Assembly (NCBI GenBank): GCA_029339195.1
Contig: JAPTJF010000060.1
Span: 1-64,000, forward strand
DNA length: 64,000 nt
Reading direction: 5' to 3'
From: Micractinium sp. NFX-FRZ
Taxonomy: Eukaryota; Chlorophyta; Trebouxiophyceae; Chlorellales; Chlorellaceae
The notes under the pieces are model-generated. The model was not told the DNA's origin. It ran no database searches and worked only from the letters and a program-made list of their open reading frames with translations. Of the stretch, positions 50,301 to 62,575 are shown piece by piece. A program made the position numbers and the translations under genes. Each line of letters opens with the position of its first letter. Position 1 is the stretch's first letter.

Positions 50301-53300
50301 CGCCCCTTCGTCTTTCACTCCTTTTCCCGGCGGCAAATCGCACCAGGCCAGCAATCCCTTGGGCACATTGCCACGCTGCTCAACTGTGCAACTGCCTCTC
50401 TGTGCCTCCCCACCCTGCAGTGAGTCGACTGTGATTGGCAATAGCGTGAGCCCGGACCTGATTGGGGTTGGTGGCGCCCTGTACATCGGCCACTCCAACT
50501 TCTCCGTCACGCACAGGTTTGCCCAGCTGCCGATGCTGTCTTGCCTGTTGCATGCATATGCGTGCCGTGTGCATCCCGCCGTCTTGATCGCAGCGCTGCT
50601 TTTCACGTGCCCTCTCCTCTGCCCTATTCTCCCACCCCTCTGTCCCTCCCTCCCCTCCCTCCCTGCATTGCCTCCATCATGCATAGTTCACCTCAGCACT
50701 TCGCCTCATCCCACCCCCGATCCCACCCCTTGTTGCCTCCCCTCTGCGTGCAGCCTATTCCACCGCAACACCGCCTACTACGGCGGCGCCTTCTTCCTGG
50801 CGGCCGACCTGCGCCCGCCTGGCGCCCAGCTGGAGGGCCTCAACATCAGCTCAAACATCGCCCACGGCATGGGGCCCGCAGCCTACTGGTGCGCTCATCT
50901 TGTTCTCCACCCTGTCCTGCCCATGTATGTGCACTTTCCTGCCGCCACAGGCACGGGGTGGGCTGCGTCATGGGGCGCGCCAGCAGTGCTGCATAACTGG
51001 CGGATGCTCGACATGTTGGGCCCGCCCAGAGCGACTGCTTGCTGCTAGGCGGTGCAGCCGCAGTTTTGAGGACTGTGTTTTCAGGAGCTTAGCCCCCAGG
51101 GCAGCTGTGCACGCTGCCTGCCTGCTGACATGTCGCCCCTCATGGCCGTGCCACACTGCCCTGGTGGGTGCGCTCTGCAGGCTGCGGGGTAGGTCCCCCT
51201 CCGCCTCCCTGGTGTGCCGGAACTGCTCGTTGGAGCCACTTGTGGCGGGGGTGACCCTGCTGGCCACCGAAGCTCGGGCCATGCAGTACGGTGAGCGCTG
51301 AGCTGGCGGGTGCTGAGCTGGAGGTGGCGACATGAGGATGCTGAGCTGGAGGTGCTGCCTGAGGTGGTGGCGCTGAGCTGGCAGTGCCGAGCGGGGCAGC
51401 GACAGATTCTTCTGCAGCGTGCCCGGGCGAGCAGGCCCCCACCGACCCCTCCCCACCTCCTGCCCTCCCCTGAGCATGCAGTTGATCAGCCCTCTGAGTA
51501 TGTGCAGACCAACCGCCCGTTCCCTCCCGTTTCGATCTACTTGAAAGACTATTACGGCAGCGTGGTCAGGACAGAGAACGGCACTGCTGAGGTGTCGGGA
51601 GGTGAGTGCGTGCTCAACGGCGCAAACACGGGGGTTGTGGCTGCAGGCATGGAGGTGTGCAGCCAGCGGGGGACGCCTGTCATTTGCGTGTAATGCCACG
51701 AGCGCTGCGGCTGCCTCCCTTGAACCCTGCGAGCCTTGCAACACGTCAAACTCTTGCCTGCTGGCCCCTGCCCCGCCCCGGCTCGTGCCCCCCTTTGCAG
51801 CGGGCAAGGCGGTCCTGACGGGAGGCGAGGAGGCTGTTTGGCACGGGAGGGCCAACTTCACCAGCCTGCAGCTCAAGGGATCCATCAACCAGAGCTACCA
51901 GCTGAACGTACGTTGTGTTTGAGCACTTTTGTTTTACGCATTCACAGGCTGCTTGTTTTGAGCTTTCACATGCTGCTTGTTTTGAGCATTCACAGGCTGC
52001 TTGAGCACGGTTTGGGGTGGGTGCCGGCTGTTGGATGTGTGCCTGGGGGGCTGCAGGCGAGGCGCGGCGAGCACAAGAGAAGATGAGGCCAGCAGCGCGG
52101 CCGCAGGTAAGCTCAGAAGCTGAGAAGCCAGTCAGTCACAAGAGCTGTGTACGGGGTTTCGTGAGCCCTCAAAATTCTGGGTCGCAAGGCAGGTACAGGT
52201 GCGTGCCGCCGTGTCCACAACGTCTCCTCCCTCCCCACCTTGCCCTCCCCTGCTTCTTGCAGATCACGTTCCGCCGCCCCACAGCCAACCCGTCGACCAA
52301 GTTCCTGGCTGTCGCCCCCCTGGCGCCCCTGCCCCTCTCGGTCACCTTGGCGCCCTGTGCCGCCGGCAGCCAGCCCACCAGCGACCTCAACGACTGCACA
52401 GAATGCAGCGCCGGCACTTACAACCTGAACGGCGGCGAGTGCCTGCCCTGCCCCCAGGGTGCGCCGCGCTTTGCAGAACAGCGCAGACAGTGCTTTGGGC
52501 CGCGTCACTGCGTGGCGTGCAGGGCAGCCGGTGCAAGGTGCAGCTGGGTGTGCCGCCGCCGGGCCCTGGCTTGGCCAACCCAGGCGCACCTACGCTGCCA
52601 CAACACGCGTCCTCATCTCCGTTGCTGCAACCCAGTCGCACTCGTTCCACTCCCAGCTTGCAACTCCCCGTCCGCCCCTGCCCTGCAGGCGCCGTCTGCC
52701 GTGGCGGCGCCGACATTGCCTCCCAGCCCGACTTCTGGCGCGCATCGGCGGCCTCGGTTGACTTTCACTCGTGCAAGGCGCGCGGCGTGTGCCAGGCCAC
52801 CAGCTCAAGCGCGGACGCCGCGTGCCGGGAGGGGCACGAGGGGCCGCTGTGCGACGTCTGCTGGGAGGGCTACTTCAAGTTTGCGGGGTCCTGCAGGTGG
52901 GAGGGGTGGGTGGGAGGGGTGGGGGCGCCCATGTTGATTTTGCGGGGGCCGGAACCGTGAGAGAGGGACTGTTTGTGCCAGGGTTCTGCACACGTGGAGG
53001 GGGCACTGTCGAATTTGCTGGATCCTGCAGTCGAGGGGGAACACATTGTGTGTGGAGGGGGGAGGCCCCCCCCCCCCCCCGCGCCTTCCCTCCACGTCAC
53101 GCCGCAGGGTGTGCGATGCACATGACGGGCCAAGGCCATGCTAGGCGTGACAGTCATCTGCTCTTGCTCTGACCACTGCTCCCTCTTACACTCTCCCCGC
53201 CCTCCCTCCATGCCACCCCATCCGCAGGGCGTGCGAGAGCGCAGGGCAGGCTAAGGCCATGCTTGCTGTCATGGTCACCGCCTTCACCCTGCTCTGCATC

Positions 53301-56300
53301 GCCCTGTTTGCCCGCTCATGGGACTTTGGGCACGGCCCGGGCATCATGACCAAAATCAAGATCTTCCTCACACACTTCCAGGCGAGAGGGGCGGCGGCAG
53401 GGGCTGGGAATCGATGCAGCATTAAGTATGCGCGGGTGAAGATGGGGTGGGCGGTCACGGACTGCACTGTCGGCCTTGTAGGCGGCAACAGGATGGACCA
53501 GAAGCCTCCGCTCGAGGTAGCAGCACAGCCGGCACCCTCCCCCGCCCACGTTTGCCGATCCCCCCAGCCCCCATCCCAGCCGCACCTGCATTTGCTGCCA
53601 TTGCAAGTGCTTTCTCGCAATAATAGCATGCCTTCCTGGCTGCAGATGATTGCCCTCTTCCGGGATTACGACGTGCTGTGGCCAGGGGCCACCGATGCCG
53701 CCCTGAACTGGTTTGAGCTGGCCAACATTGGCTTTGTCATGCTGGCGCCAGGTCAGCACTGTTGTAGGCTGTGTTGTATGTGCGTTTGGTCCCACATCTG
53801 GGCTTGGGTTGCAATCGTACGTTTGCTTGCTTGCATGGGTGCTGTGCCAGGTCAGCCCTGCCAGGTCAGCAGCAGCCAGGTCAGCAGCTCCCCCAGGCGC
53901 AGCAGCTGCTCCGTTTGGCAATGGGCATGCCGGTGTGCCGCCGCTTGTTCGCTCGTGCGTGTATGTCGTGCTGGCGCCATCAGCCGCCACATCCTCAGCC
54001 GCTCACAAGCTGGCACGCTGTTTATACCCGGCCTGCCTTGCAGGCTGCTGTGCCGCACGCTAGCGCTTCTCCATGGCCAAGTTGTGTGTGCTCCACTTGA
54101 CCTCTATGGCTTAACTCCCCTTTCCCACCCTCCACCACACCACACACCACACGTGTTCTTCGCGCCTGCAGAGTGCTTCTTCGGGCGCTACAACTTCTAC
54201 ATGCTCTACGTCTTCCAAATGGTGCTCCCCCTGGCGTGCGTGGCCAGCTGCGTGGCGCTCTTCTACGTCGCTGAGCTGGCACTGGTGTGGAAGGACCGGC
54301 ACGGCGAGAGGCGGGCGGCGGGGCCGGCGACGGGCGGCCTCATTGGCTGGCTGGAGGGCCTGAAAATCAGGTGGGCGGGGCGGTGGGGCGGACAACACTA
54401 TGACATATGTGTGTGCAGCAGGGGCTGGGGCGCTGTCAATGTTTTCAGAATCTGGTGTCAAGGCACCTCCGTGCAACTCATTTTGGCCGCTGTGCTGGTT
54501 CCTCGCCCTGCCGCACACCACCTCAGAGGCTCTCATTCATGCTGTGTGCTTTCCTGGCCCTTCAGGTGCTGGAAAAACGCCTTTTGGTTCGTCACCCTGC
54601 TGTACCCGCGCTGCGCCATGACGGCGCTGCAGCTGTTCAGCTGGGACCGGCTGGAGGCAGGCACCTTCCTGCAGGCCGACTACTCGGTCATGGTGAGCTG
54701 GCACGCGGCAAGCTGAGCTGGCAGACAGGGCGCTGAGCTGGCGGTTGTTCAACGGGTCGATTGTTGTGTTGGTGCAAGCACCTCGACGGCCACTCCATCC
54801 GCACTAGTGTGGAATACCTCGACCCTTCCACTCACTCTCCTACCTGATTTCTGTCCACCGCCCCCGCAGGTGAAATTCCCCGATGGCCGCTTCACCGCCA
54901 CCTTTGTGCGCTACCTCATCCCCGGCATCCTCCTCCTCTTCACCTTTGCCCTCTTCATCCCCGCCTTCTGGTTTGTCATCGTGTGGAGGCACAGGCGCGA
55001 GCTGGACGTGAGTGGGGGGTGGGGTGTGTGTGGGCGGTGCTGAGTAAGGCGGGAAGGCGGGGGGGCCGCGCAGGGCGGGGGGCAGGGCCGTAAAGAGGGA
55101 AGAAGGGGCCTCAGTTGGCACAGGGGAGGAGAGTGCCTGCCGTCTGGTTTGTTTATTGTTTGGAGGCGCCGCCACGTTGTAGCATTCGGGGGTAATGGGG
55201 TGGCAGAATGGGGGCTGGAGCAGGGGTGGGCCAAAGCAGGTACCAGGAGGCCAGCAGCGGGAGGACAGCAGGGGCAGCCCAGGCATTGCCCATCTCGTGT
55301 GCCTGCCCCCTTCACCCCTGCCCACTGCGCCCTCACTTGCGCGCCTGCAACAGCATGTGCATTTCCATTACGGCATCCATGCATCTCCCACTCATTTTTT
55401 CGCTCCTGCCACTGCCCGCCCGCCTGCCCTGGTGCCTCCCCGTCTTTCCTGTGTGTTGCAGGACCCCGTGGTCCAGGCCAAGTACGGCTTCCTGTACGAC
55501 TCCTACTCCCGCCGCCTGCCCTACTGGGAGACCACTGAGATGCTGCGCAAGTTCCTGATCGCCCTCATACCGGTGGGTGGGTCTCCACGTTTTGGGTGAC
55601 GACTGAAACTAGGTGCCAGCAAGTGTTGGACCAAGTTCTCAGTTGCTTGGGGCGCAGATGCGTGTTCCTTATCGCCCTCTTACCGGAGGGCGCGTTGTTG
55701 TTAATCAAAAGTCGGTGCCAGCAAGTGCTGGATGCAATGCCAGGTGGTGGGCTGATGCGTGGGAAAGTGCCTCGTTGTCAGATGTCCTCTGTAGCTGGCA
55801 CATTGTGGTTTTTAAATCTGCTTCTCACGCCTCGGCTTGCACCTCATAACCCCAGATCCAGCTGCCCCGCACCCTCCCCTCTGCAGGTGTTTGTGCCCGC
55901 CCAAGTGGACGGCAGCCTGCAGGCGGCGGTGGGCCAGACGGTGCTGCTGGCATACATGCTGGCCACGCTCCTCCTCTGGCCCTTTGCCTCAAAAGTGGAC
56001 AACTGGCTGCAGATTGCCTCCATGATGGGTGGGTTGTACAGCTGGCGTGCAGGGGGGGTGGTGGTCCGGAAGGTGTTTGATGAGGGGCATGAGCAGGCCA
56101 GCTTGGGCCAGGGTGGCTGCAGCTGGCGTCCATCCTGGGTGGATTGCAAGCCCAGGATGTGAGCAGCTACTGGTGATGGGCAGAGCCCAGCCCTGGCGAG
56201 GGTGGATGCAGCTGGCAGCGATGCGTGTCGTGGTCGGGCAGGCGTGGGTGGGCTACCCAGCGGGCATATGCGCGATTGCATGGCTGGGCTGTGTGGGCTG

Positions 56301-58026
56301 GCAGGTGAGACGTGTTAGGCTGTGTGGGCTGGCAGGTGAGACTCGTTAGGCTGGGTGGGCTGTGGCGTGCGGGCATGTGTTGGAGGGCTGGTGCAGCAGC
56401 CGCTGGAGAGCTGCGAAATCCGCTCATGCACTGTGCGCTGCAGCTGGTGGGCTTGGCTGATTTCAGAAGGCAGTGCGGGCTGGATGCTAGAGCCTTGTGG
56501 CGTGCGAGAGCCTCTCTTTTCTGCAGCAAAGTCTGCGCCGTGCGTACGGCTTGGCATCAACTCCCTGCCTGCCCCCTTGACCCGCTGCACCGCTGCTTGG
56601 CATGCCTTCCTGCCTCCCACGTTGCCCCGCTCACGCTCGCCCCCCCGTGCAGTGCTTTGGCTGCTGCTGCTGACCAGCGGCGTGAACAAGTGGGCCGATT
56701 TGAGCGACGGCGGCAGCAGCGCACTAGCCACCATACAGCTCACGCTAGCCTCTGGCATGGGTTTCGCCCTGTGCTGCGCAATATTTGTCAGCGGTCTGGG
56801 CCTTGCCCGGCAGATGCTGGCAAAGCTTGCCGCCCGCCGGGCAGCCAAGAAGGCGGCAAAAGCCTGCAGCAGTGGCAGCGGCGGCGGCGGGGACGACGGC
56901 AGTGCAGGCAGGGGGGAGGAAGCTGGGCGTGGCAGCCGCAGAGAGACAGCGCGCCTGACCGGCAGCGGCAGCGAGGATGGCAGCAGCGAGGGTGGGTATC
57001 ACAGCCCCGCAAACGTTCTGCGCACCTCCAAGGGCGGCAGCACCAGCAGTGGTGCGTATGTGACTGCCAGCAGCAGCCTGAAGCGGGGCAGCAAGCCGGG
57101 CAGGCTAGTGTCGGAGGCAGAGGGAGAGATCACAGCCGCCCACCCGTCCTCCTTCACAGCAGCTGGGATGGGCGCTGCAGGCACTGGCTTCCCACCGCCG
57201 CCAGAGGGGCACACTTTTTCGGTGCTGACAAATGCGCTGTGGGAGGCGGCCAGCTCCAAAGCGGGCAGCGTGGTGGGGGAAGACGAGGAGGCACTTCGCA
57301 CCAGGTGAGCGGCAGGCGTGCCTGGACAGATCGTTGGTTTGGGAGTGTGCGGTGTAACTCACACCCGGATGAGAGCGCGCCTGCCGCCTTGCATGGCCCC
57401 AGGGCAACCGCCTGCACGTCCCGCCTGTTCTTCAACTGCCCCAGCTAGCGACAGCTGAAAGGCCGCCCTTCCAGCAGGCGCATCTCAGCAGGCGCAGCCC
57501 TGCCGAAACGTCCCCTCTGTGCCGCTTCCCTCTGTGTTGCTCCCTGCACAGCTACCGCCGCCGCGTGGGACGCTCGTCATCCAACTTCAGCAGGCGCAGC
57601 GCTGCCGACGATTTGGAGGCGCAGCTTCCCACTGCAGACTCGGTGCAACGCTCCGATTCAAGCGCAGCCCTGCTGCCCCTGCGCCTCAGCGTGGGCAGCA
57701 GCTCGGCTGTGCCGCCGTCGACGTCGGCGTGGCTGATGGCCCCCTCTGCAGGTACGCTGCCGCTGCCGTCGCCGTTGCTGCCTTGCTGCTGTGCTTGCAG
57801 GCCGTGCGCCCTGAGGAGCAAGTGGTGGCACCTCCGCTGCTGCACGCAAGGACATTACTGTTGTGAGGCTCCTAGGCCTGCGCCAGGCGCACAGCCTGAG
57901 CCAGCCTGTGCATGCCACTGCTTCTGCCCCTTTGACCAACTAGCATGCCCCCCCCCACACACACTACTCCCTGCTGGCGCCCCCGCTGCAGGTGCCTCGC
58001 CCCAGCTGCCGCCGCTGAGAGAGTAG
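44390..58026 (+). CDS. Giant cell-surface protein: signal peptide, right-handed beta-helix, Cys-rich stalk, multi-span membrane domain
   Basis: About 1723 residues in 31 exons: 44390-44605, 44746-45058, 45223-45342, 45434-45592, 45861-46217, 46560-46717, 47000-47126, 47356-47474, 48033-48149, 48450-48559, 48889-49042, 49324-49497, 49744-49834, 49999-50119, 50421-50516, 50754-50888, 51181-51290, 51482-51601, 51801-51907, 52263-52458, 52689-52896, 53228-53381, 53646-53751, 54172-54370, 54566-54692, 54870-55007, 55462-55572, 55887-56028, 56653-57304, 57552-57751, 57992-58026. Residues 1-41 are a signal peptide (AAAALLSLLLLAAINAHAVA). About 217-856 are Pmp-like beta-helix repeats (GGG(I/A), SGNSA, NNVALDRGGGIFV). 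About 970-1100 is Cys-rich (CTECSAGTYNLNGGECLPC). About 1110-1450 holds several membrane helices with KIKIFLTHFQ, YGFLYDSYSRRLPYWETTEM and VDNWLQIASMMG, as in TRP-like domains of algal and oomycete surface proteins. The tail is cytosolic and Ser-rich. Donor 53382 is GC. Role (adhesion or sensing) is inferred. Confidence 0.88.
49461..49553. repeat. ~45-bp tandem duplication across an exon-intron border
   Basis: The end of exon 12 (gcgtgcatgtgacggcagga ctgctgaggatgaag) is repeated immediately inside the following intron, with one extra ctg and a changed donor (gatgaagtgtgg instead of gatgaaggtggg). Confidence 0.85.
51938..52010. repeat. ~27-bp repeat, three copies, in an intron
   Basis: Copies of gcattcacaggctgcttg(ttttga), the middle one with ctttcacatg, in the intron after exon 19 of the beta-helix gene. 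Confidence 0.8.
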
Positions 58027-59000
58027 GACCTCGGCAGGGACACAAGTCGAGGGTGATTAGCGGTACAAGGCGCAGCGCTGCACCATACGGGCAGCATTGC
58101 AGCCTGCACTGCCGGCCTAGCCAGCATGCAGCCCGGCTTGGCCAGCCTGCAAGAGGGCTGCCCAGAGAGGGCGCTGGAGCCTGTGCTGTGAGGGCCGTGC
58201 CTGCTCACCTCCCTTGTGGGGCGGCCTCCTCCCAGCACAACATGTGGGACCATTCAAGATTCCCGTCTCAGCTTACTATTATTTATCTCTTGTGTGTGTT
58301 TGGTATTTTCAATCGCATGCACACAGGTCGACCAGGAGTGCACTTGATGCTCTCAATCTCACTGTCCCCCTCCCCCAAACCGACCGGTGCTCCTGGCTGG
58401 TGTGGTGCAGCACCCACCTTGGGAGCAGCCTTGATTCTGTGCGTTTCACACATGCGCCCCTGGCCTTGATCTGCATATATGTTACACGGCAGGATGCGCC
58501 TCTGGGTTCTCGCATGGTTGGATGGTGCACAAACGTGGGCGGCGAGGGCGGGAGCGATGGCGGGCAGGCGAGTGGGATGGACTGCCTGTCAACCCGGATG
58601 GGCGGGGAGCGGGAAGCGCAAGGCGGCAGAGCCTTTCTCCCACCCCCCTTTACAACGGCTTATGGGGCAGTCTTGGATGCTTATGGAGCCATTGCTACGC
58701 AGTGGGCTGAGGGAGGGTTGTCACCGCCAACTCAGCCAGCGCCGGCACGTCCCACGCACGGCGAGCACCACGCTGGTCGCGGGCCCAATGAACCGCTTGC
58801 CCAAAACACAAACTTACATTGTGTACGGAGACGGAATCGATGCCCCTGAATTGTGACGGTTTGTGAAGAGATGAGAAGAAGATAAGTTCGGTAGTTCACC
58901 TAATGGAGCGCCAGCTCAGCGGCAGCTGACTCAGAGGTGGTTGGTTCTCTCCTGAGAGTCGGAACCCGCCCCCGACACCACTTTTCGCACTCCGCACACG
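58027..59000. other. Intergenic region
   Basis: About 970 bp with no supportable gene. Open frames near 58214-58850 lack coding-like composition and splice context. It holds the 3' UTR of the beta-helix gene and the promoter of the first three-exon gene. Confidence 0.55.
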
Positions 59001-59935
59001 ATGTTTTCGATCTTCAGCCACCCCGCGCTCAACCTCTCCCGTGGGGGCTCCCTGTCAGCGCCCACGCTCACAGCCGGACCCGACGCCACCACACCACTAC
59101 CACAGGACTCGATGGACGTGGAGAGCCCCTTTACTTGCGCCTCGCACGCCGAGGCACTGGCTGGCGGGCAGCAGCAAGGCGAGCAGGCTGCACAGCCTCC
59201 GCACGCCACAGCGGCCGCCCCGCCCGCCCCGCCTGCCGCACACAGCAAGCTTGGCTCCAGCAAAGCCGGACTGCGGCGCTCCTGTGCCAACCTCCACCTG
59301 AAGCCCTACCATTTTGGAGACGACGAGTGGGACCCAATCAGGGTGAGCCCGTCCGCCCGCCCGCCCGCCTGCCTGCCTGCCTGCATGCATGCATGCCCTG
59401 CGTGGCGCTCGCGCGCCCCAGCCCGCCGGCACGCCTGCACCCTGCCAGTGCCTGCCAGTGCCCGTGCCCTGCACTTTGCAGGTTGCTGTGCACTTGCCAA
59501 TGGCCCAGGAAGCTTGCAGCCTCAACCAGCCAGGCAACAAGGATGCTTGACTGCTGCCATGCTTGCAGCGCCGCTGCTGACTCAGCCCCTTGCATGCCCG
59601 CTCGCGCGCCTTCCGCCCGCGTGCAGGCGCAGGGCAGCATGCGCGAGGGCGACCTGCGCGCGCCGCTCAACCAGTTCACAGGTGCGTACTGCTTTTGGGA
59701 GGGGCTTCAGTCAGGGTACGGGGCGTGTTTCAGGATGAGGAGTCCTTTACAAGGTTGCCTTGGAGCAGAGCATTGGATGCATTAGACTTGAAATGTATTA
59801 TTGCTGGCTAGTGAACTGACAGGGTGCCCGCTCCCCTCCCTCCTCCACCTGCCCCCTGCAGCCATGCGCTCCGGATCCCTGGGCCGCTACCAGAGCTCAG
59901 GCCCCGCCTACCTCGAGTTCCCTCTGGCCTGCTGA
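59001..59935 (+). CDS. Unrecognised small protein family, member 1 of a tandem array
   Basis: I do not recognise this family. Exons 59001-59342, 59627-59681 and 59862-59935, all GT-AG, giving 156 residues. Start MFSIFSHPALNLSRGGSLS, chosen because member 3 also begins MFS. Low-complexity Ala/Gln/Pro middle. Conserved block at the exon 1/2 junction: LHLKPYHFGDDEWDPIR then AQGSMREGDL. Conserved C-terminus: RSGSLGRYQSSGPAYLEFPL followed by AC. No signal peptide, membrane helix or catalytic motif; rich in Ser with RSGS, a kinase/14-3-3-like short motif, so a small regulatory or scaffold protein is possible (inference). Exon 2 has exactly the same length (55 bases) in all three members. Confidence 0.75.
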
Positions 59936-61043
59936 TCCCCGTCCTGCTGCCAACCATAGGCAGGGGCGTGCGCAGGCCCGCACTGGCAAGGCTGGGCACA
60001 GCGCAGACGGCCAGCTTGAGCGCATCTGAGCTGCCGCCCCATTCTGTTCCAGACTGGCAGCCCTGCCGCGGCGCCTGCTGTGTGCTGGCCGGCAGCGCCA
60101 CACTTCTCTCTGTACTACTACCAAGTTCGGTGAGCAAGGTGAAGAATCCTTTCAATCCTGTCGTCCACGTCTGATGCCAGCTGGCTCCAAGAGTGCCGCC
60201 ACTGGTAGACACTCAGACCGCCTCACTGCCTCCCTACAAGGCGAGGCAACCCCAACCGCTCCCCTCCACCTTGCTGTACCCAAACTGCTATCTCCCGTGT
60301 GCCCCGCCCCCCAAGTTTCGTTTCCCCGGCACAATAGCTGCCGTGCCCCATATTACCTCCTGATGTGTTGTCTCTCCAGACCCCTCTGCCCGAAACCAGT
60401 ACCTGCCCCCTCTGTGCACATGTTCCCGGCACCACCTCAAGAATCCTCCTTATCTGCCTCGCCTACCGACCCCCACCCAGCTGTACCGCCCAGCTGCACC
60501 CCCCGCCGTGCCTTTGCAGACGTTATTGTCTTGGTTGCCTGTGCTGAAGACATCTGATTTTGCTGCCGTAAGTTTGTTTTTGCAATTGCCATCCAGACCA
60601 GATGTAGGAGGGGCCATTTTGATGACCTCTCAGTGAGGGGTGGGGTGGGGGGCTTGGGCCCCACACGGTCGGGTGCTGCTCGTGGCGGCGGAAGCGGCAG
60701 GCAGGCCTGTCACTCTAGTCGCCCTTGTAGAAAAATTGTAGCTTGCCTGCTGTCTCCTGATACAGTACCGCTATTGCAGTCGTAACAATTGGTCCTTTGC
60801 CCCTCCACCGCCGCCACGCCTCGCCGCCCGCTCGCCCCTCACCGCCGCTTGCATCTCCACCCTCGCCCCGCTCGGTTTTGGGCTTGTGTCACTTCCAGGC
60901 AAAGATGATAAAATTGGACAGAGCCGTGTATGCACTGGCTTAAGTTGGCAGGGGGCTGCTTCGTTTGCACCTGCCACGTCAGGGGGTTGATTCTTTAATA
61001 CAGAACCGCAGCGCACCGGTCTCGATTGTGAGCCACCCAGGCA
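59936..61043. other. Spacer between array members 1 and 2
   Basis: 1.1 kb with no supportable gene; no TGTAA signal noticed. Presumably the 3' UTR of member 1 and the promoter of member 2. Confidence 0.55.
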
Positions 61044-61925
61044 ATGTCGGGGTCGCAGTCGGCCCCTTTGCTCTTGGCTGAGCCACAGGCAGGCGCACTA
61101 GTAGCTACCTACTCCAAAGATCCCACCACGCCGATGGGAATGGAGAGCGCCTTTGCCTGCCTCTCGCTCGGCCTGTTCAGCGAGCAGGAGCTGCGGCACG
61201 GCGAGCGAGCGGCAGCGGCAGTTGGGTCCGGACCGCTGCCGGCGCCACCGCCGCCAACGGCAGCTGCCACCACCGCAGCGGAACCCAACGCTGCGCCCGC
61301 CCAGCAGCAGCGCGCCTTTCTCCGCAGTGACGCCTGCCTGCACCAATCACACGCTAACCTCAAGCTGCACGCAGCAGATGCAGAATGGGACTGCATCAAG
61401 GTGAGGCTGCCCGCCCGCCCGCCCGCCCGACTGGGCATCAGATAAATGAGCTGCCGCTGTGCTGGGCAGGCTCACAGCGTGAGAGGCACAGTCAGCACTG
61501 CTGTTCTGCGGGATCCACCTCAATCGCCCACCACAATCGCTGCTTGCATGTCTTCCGCTGCAGCTGCTCACAAAGGCTGCCCTGGCTGCTGCTCAATCCG
61601 CCCGTAACCGCCCGCCTCCCGCTGCCCTGCAGGCCCAGGGGAGCCTCAGTGAGGCCAACGGGCACATGTACCACGACTGCCTCCCAGGTGTGTTTCGACC
61701 TCTTGTTCATTGCAATACCTTCTTTTAGGTGACCCCTGGTCAAATACATGCAGCAGCGGCAACTGCCTGCCTGGCAAACAGAGCATCAGGCGCAGTGCAC
61801 GCGGGTGCTCACAGGGTGCCCGCTCCCCTCCCTCCCCCCACACGCTCCCTGCAGCCACGCGCTCCGGCTCCCTGGGGCGCTACCACAGCTCAGGCCCCGC
61901 CTACCTAGAGTTCCCTCTGGCCTAG
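61044..61925 (+). CDS. Unrecognised small protein family, member 2
   Basis: Exons 61044-61400, 61633-61687 and 61855-61925, 160 residues. Starts MSGSQSAPLLLAEPQAGA. Shares with its neighbours the TTPMGMES block, the Pro/Ala/Thr middle, NLKLHAADAEWDCIK then AQGSLSEANG, and the terminal ATRSGSLGRYHSSGPAYLEF. Intron phases (0 then 1) and exon 2 length match members 1 and 3. The sequence before exon 3 (ggtgcccgctcccctccctc) is almost the same as in member 1, which points to recent tandem duplication. A TGTAA signal follows at 62438-62442. Function unknown. Confidence 0.75.
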
Positions 61926-62437
61926 GGAGTAAGGCTGCTGCTGGGCGGGTCGGCTACACCTGCCGCCCTGGCCCGCCCGCCCCGAGAGGCCGGCGTCTGC
62001 CCTGTGAATCCCTTGCGCGTTGCTCCATATCGTGCTGCAATGCGCGTAACTATCCACCACACGACTGTGTGAGACATCCGAAACCACGCCTGGCATCAGC
62101 TCCCACTCGAGTGCCACCACACACACCGCCTGATACTACCCCTGTGCTGCCACTGAATCTACTCCCGGAAGACATCCACCTCACGTCTGCTGACCGCAAT
62201 CTGCCCTGCACTCACCCCTCAGGTCCATCTGGCGCATGCCCAAGAATGCCTCCTGGCAGTTGTGTGACATCACCTGCATGTGATGCCTGCCTTGCCCCTC
62301 ATCCCCTCAGTCCCACCCTCTGCTCCCCCTGTCTGCCATGGCTGATCGTACTCCTCCCACCAATTTTGCAAACCCCCACCAATTTTGCGCCTCCCCTGCG
62401 CTTTTGCTTGGAAGGCTGTCACTCTTCAAAACTGCTG

Positions 62438-62442
62438 TGTAA
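62438..62442 (+). terminator. UGUAA polyadenylation-type signal
   Basis: TGTAA about 510 bp after the stop of array member 2; the distance makes assignment tentative. Confidence 0.35.
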
Positions 62443-62539
62443 ACCAGAAAGGAGCAGTTAGCAGAGGGTCAGGGAGTGTGTGCCAACAGCAACAGCAAAA
62501 ATATACAGAAGGAGAGGGAAAGCACTACTGCATCATCCG

Positions 62540-62540
<1 letters not shown>

Positions 62541-62574
<34 letters not shown>
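62541..62574. repeat. (AGC)11 microsatellite
   Basis: Eleven perfect trinucleotides, 100 bp after the TGTAA signal of member 2 and 230 bp before the start of member 3. Confidence 0.95.

Positions 62575-62575
<1 letters not shown>

Noticed and set aside
51602..51800. A possible extra exon (GMEVCSQRGTPVIC) in the beta-helix gene
   Set aside because: Including it breaks phase with the next exon, while joining 51601 directly to 51801 keeps frame and leaves a normal 199-bp intron.
53259..54716. A 485-codon open frame on the plus strand
   Set aside because: It joins exons 22-25 of the beta-helix gene through introns that happen to stay open. Conserved junctions such as FLTHFQ to MIALF show that the introns are removed.
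58214..58849. A 211-codon plus-strand open frame downstream of the beta-helix gene
   Set aside because: No ATG near its start fits, composition is not coding-like, and no recognisable motif or splice context is present.
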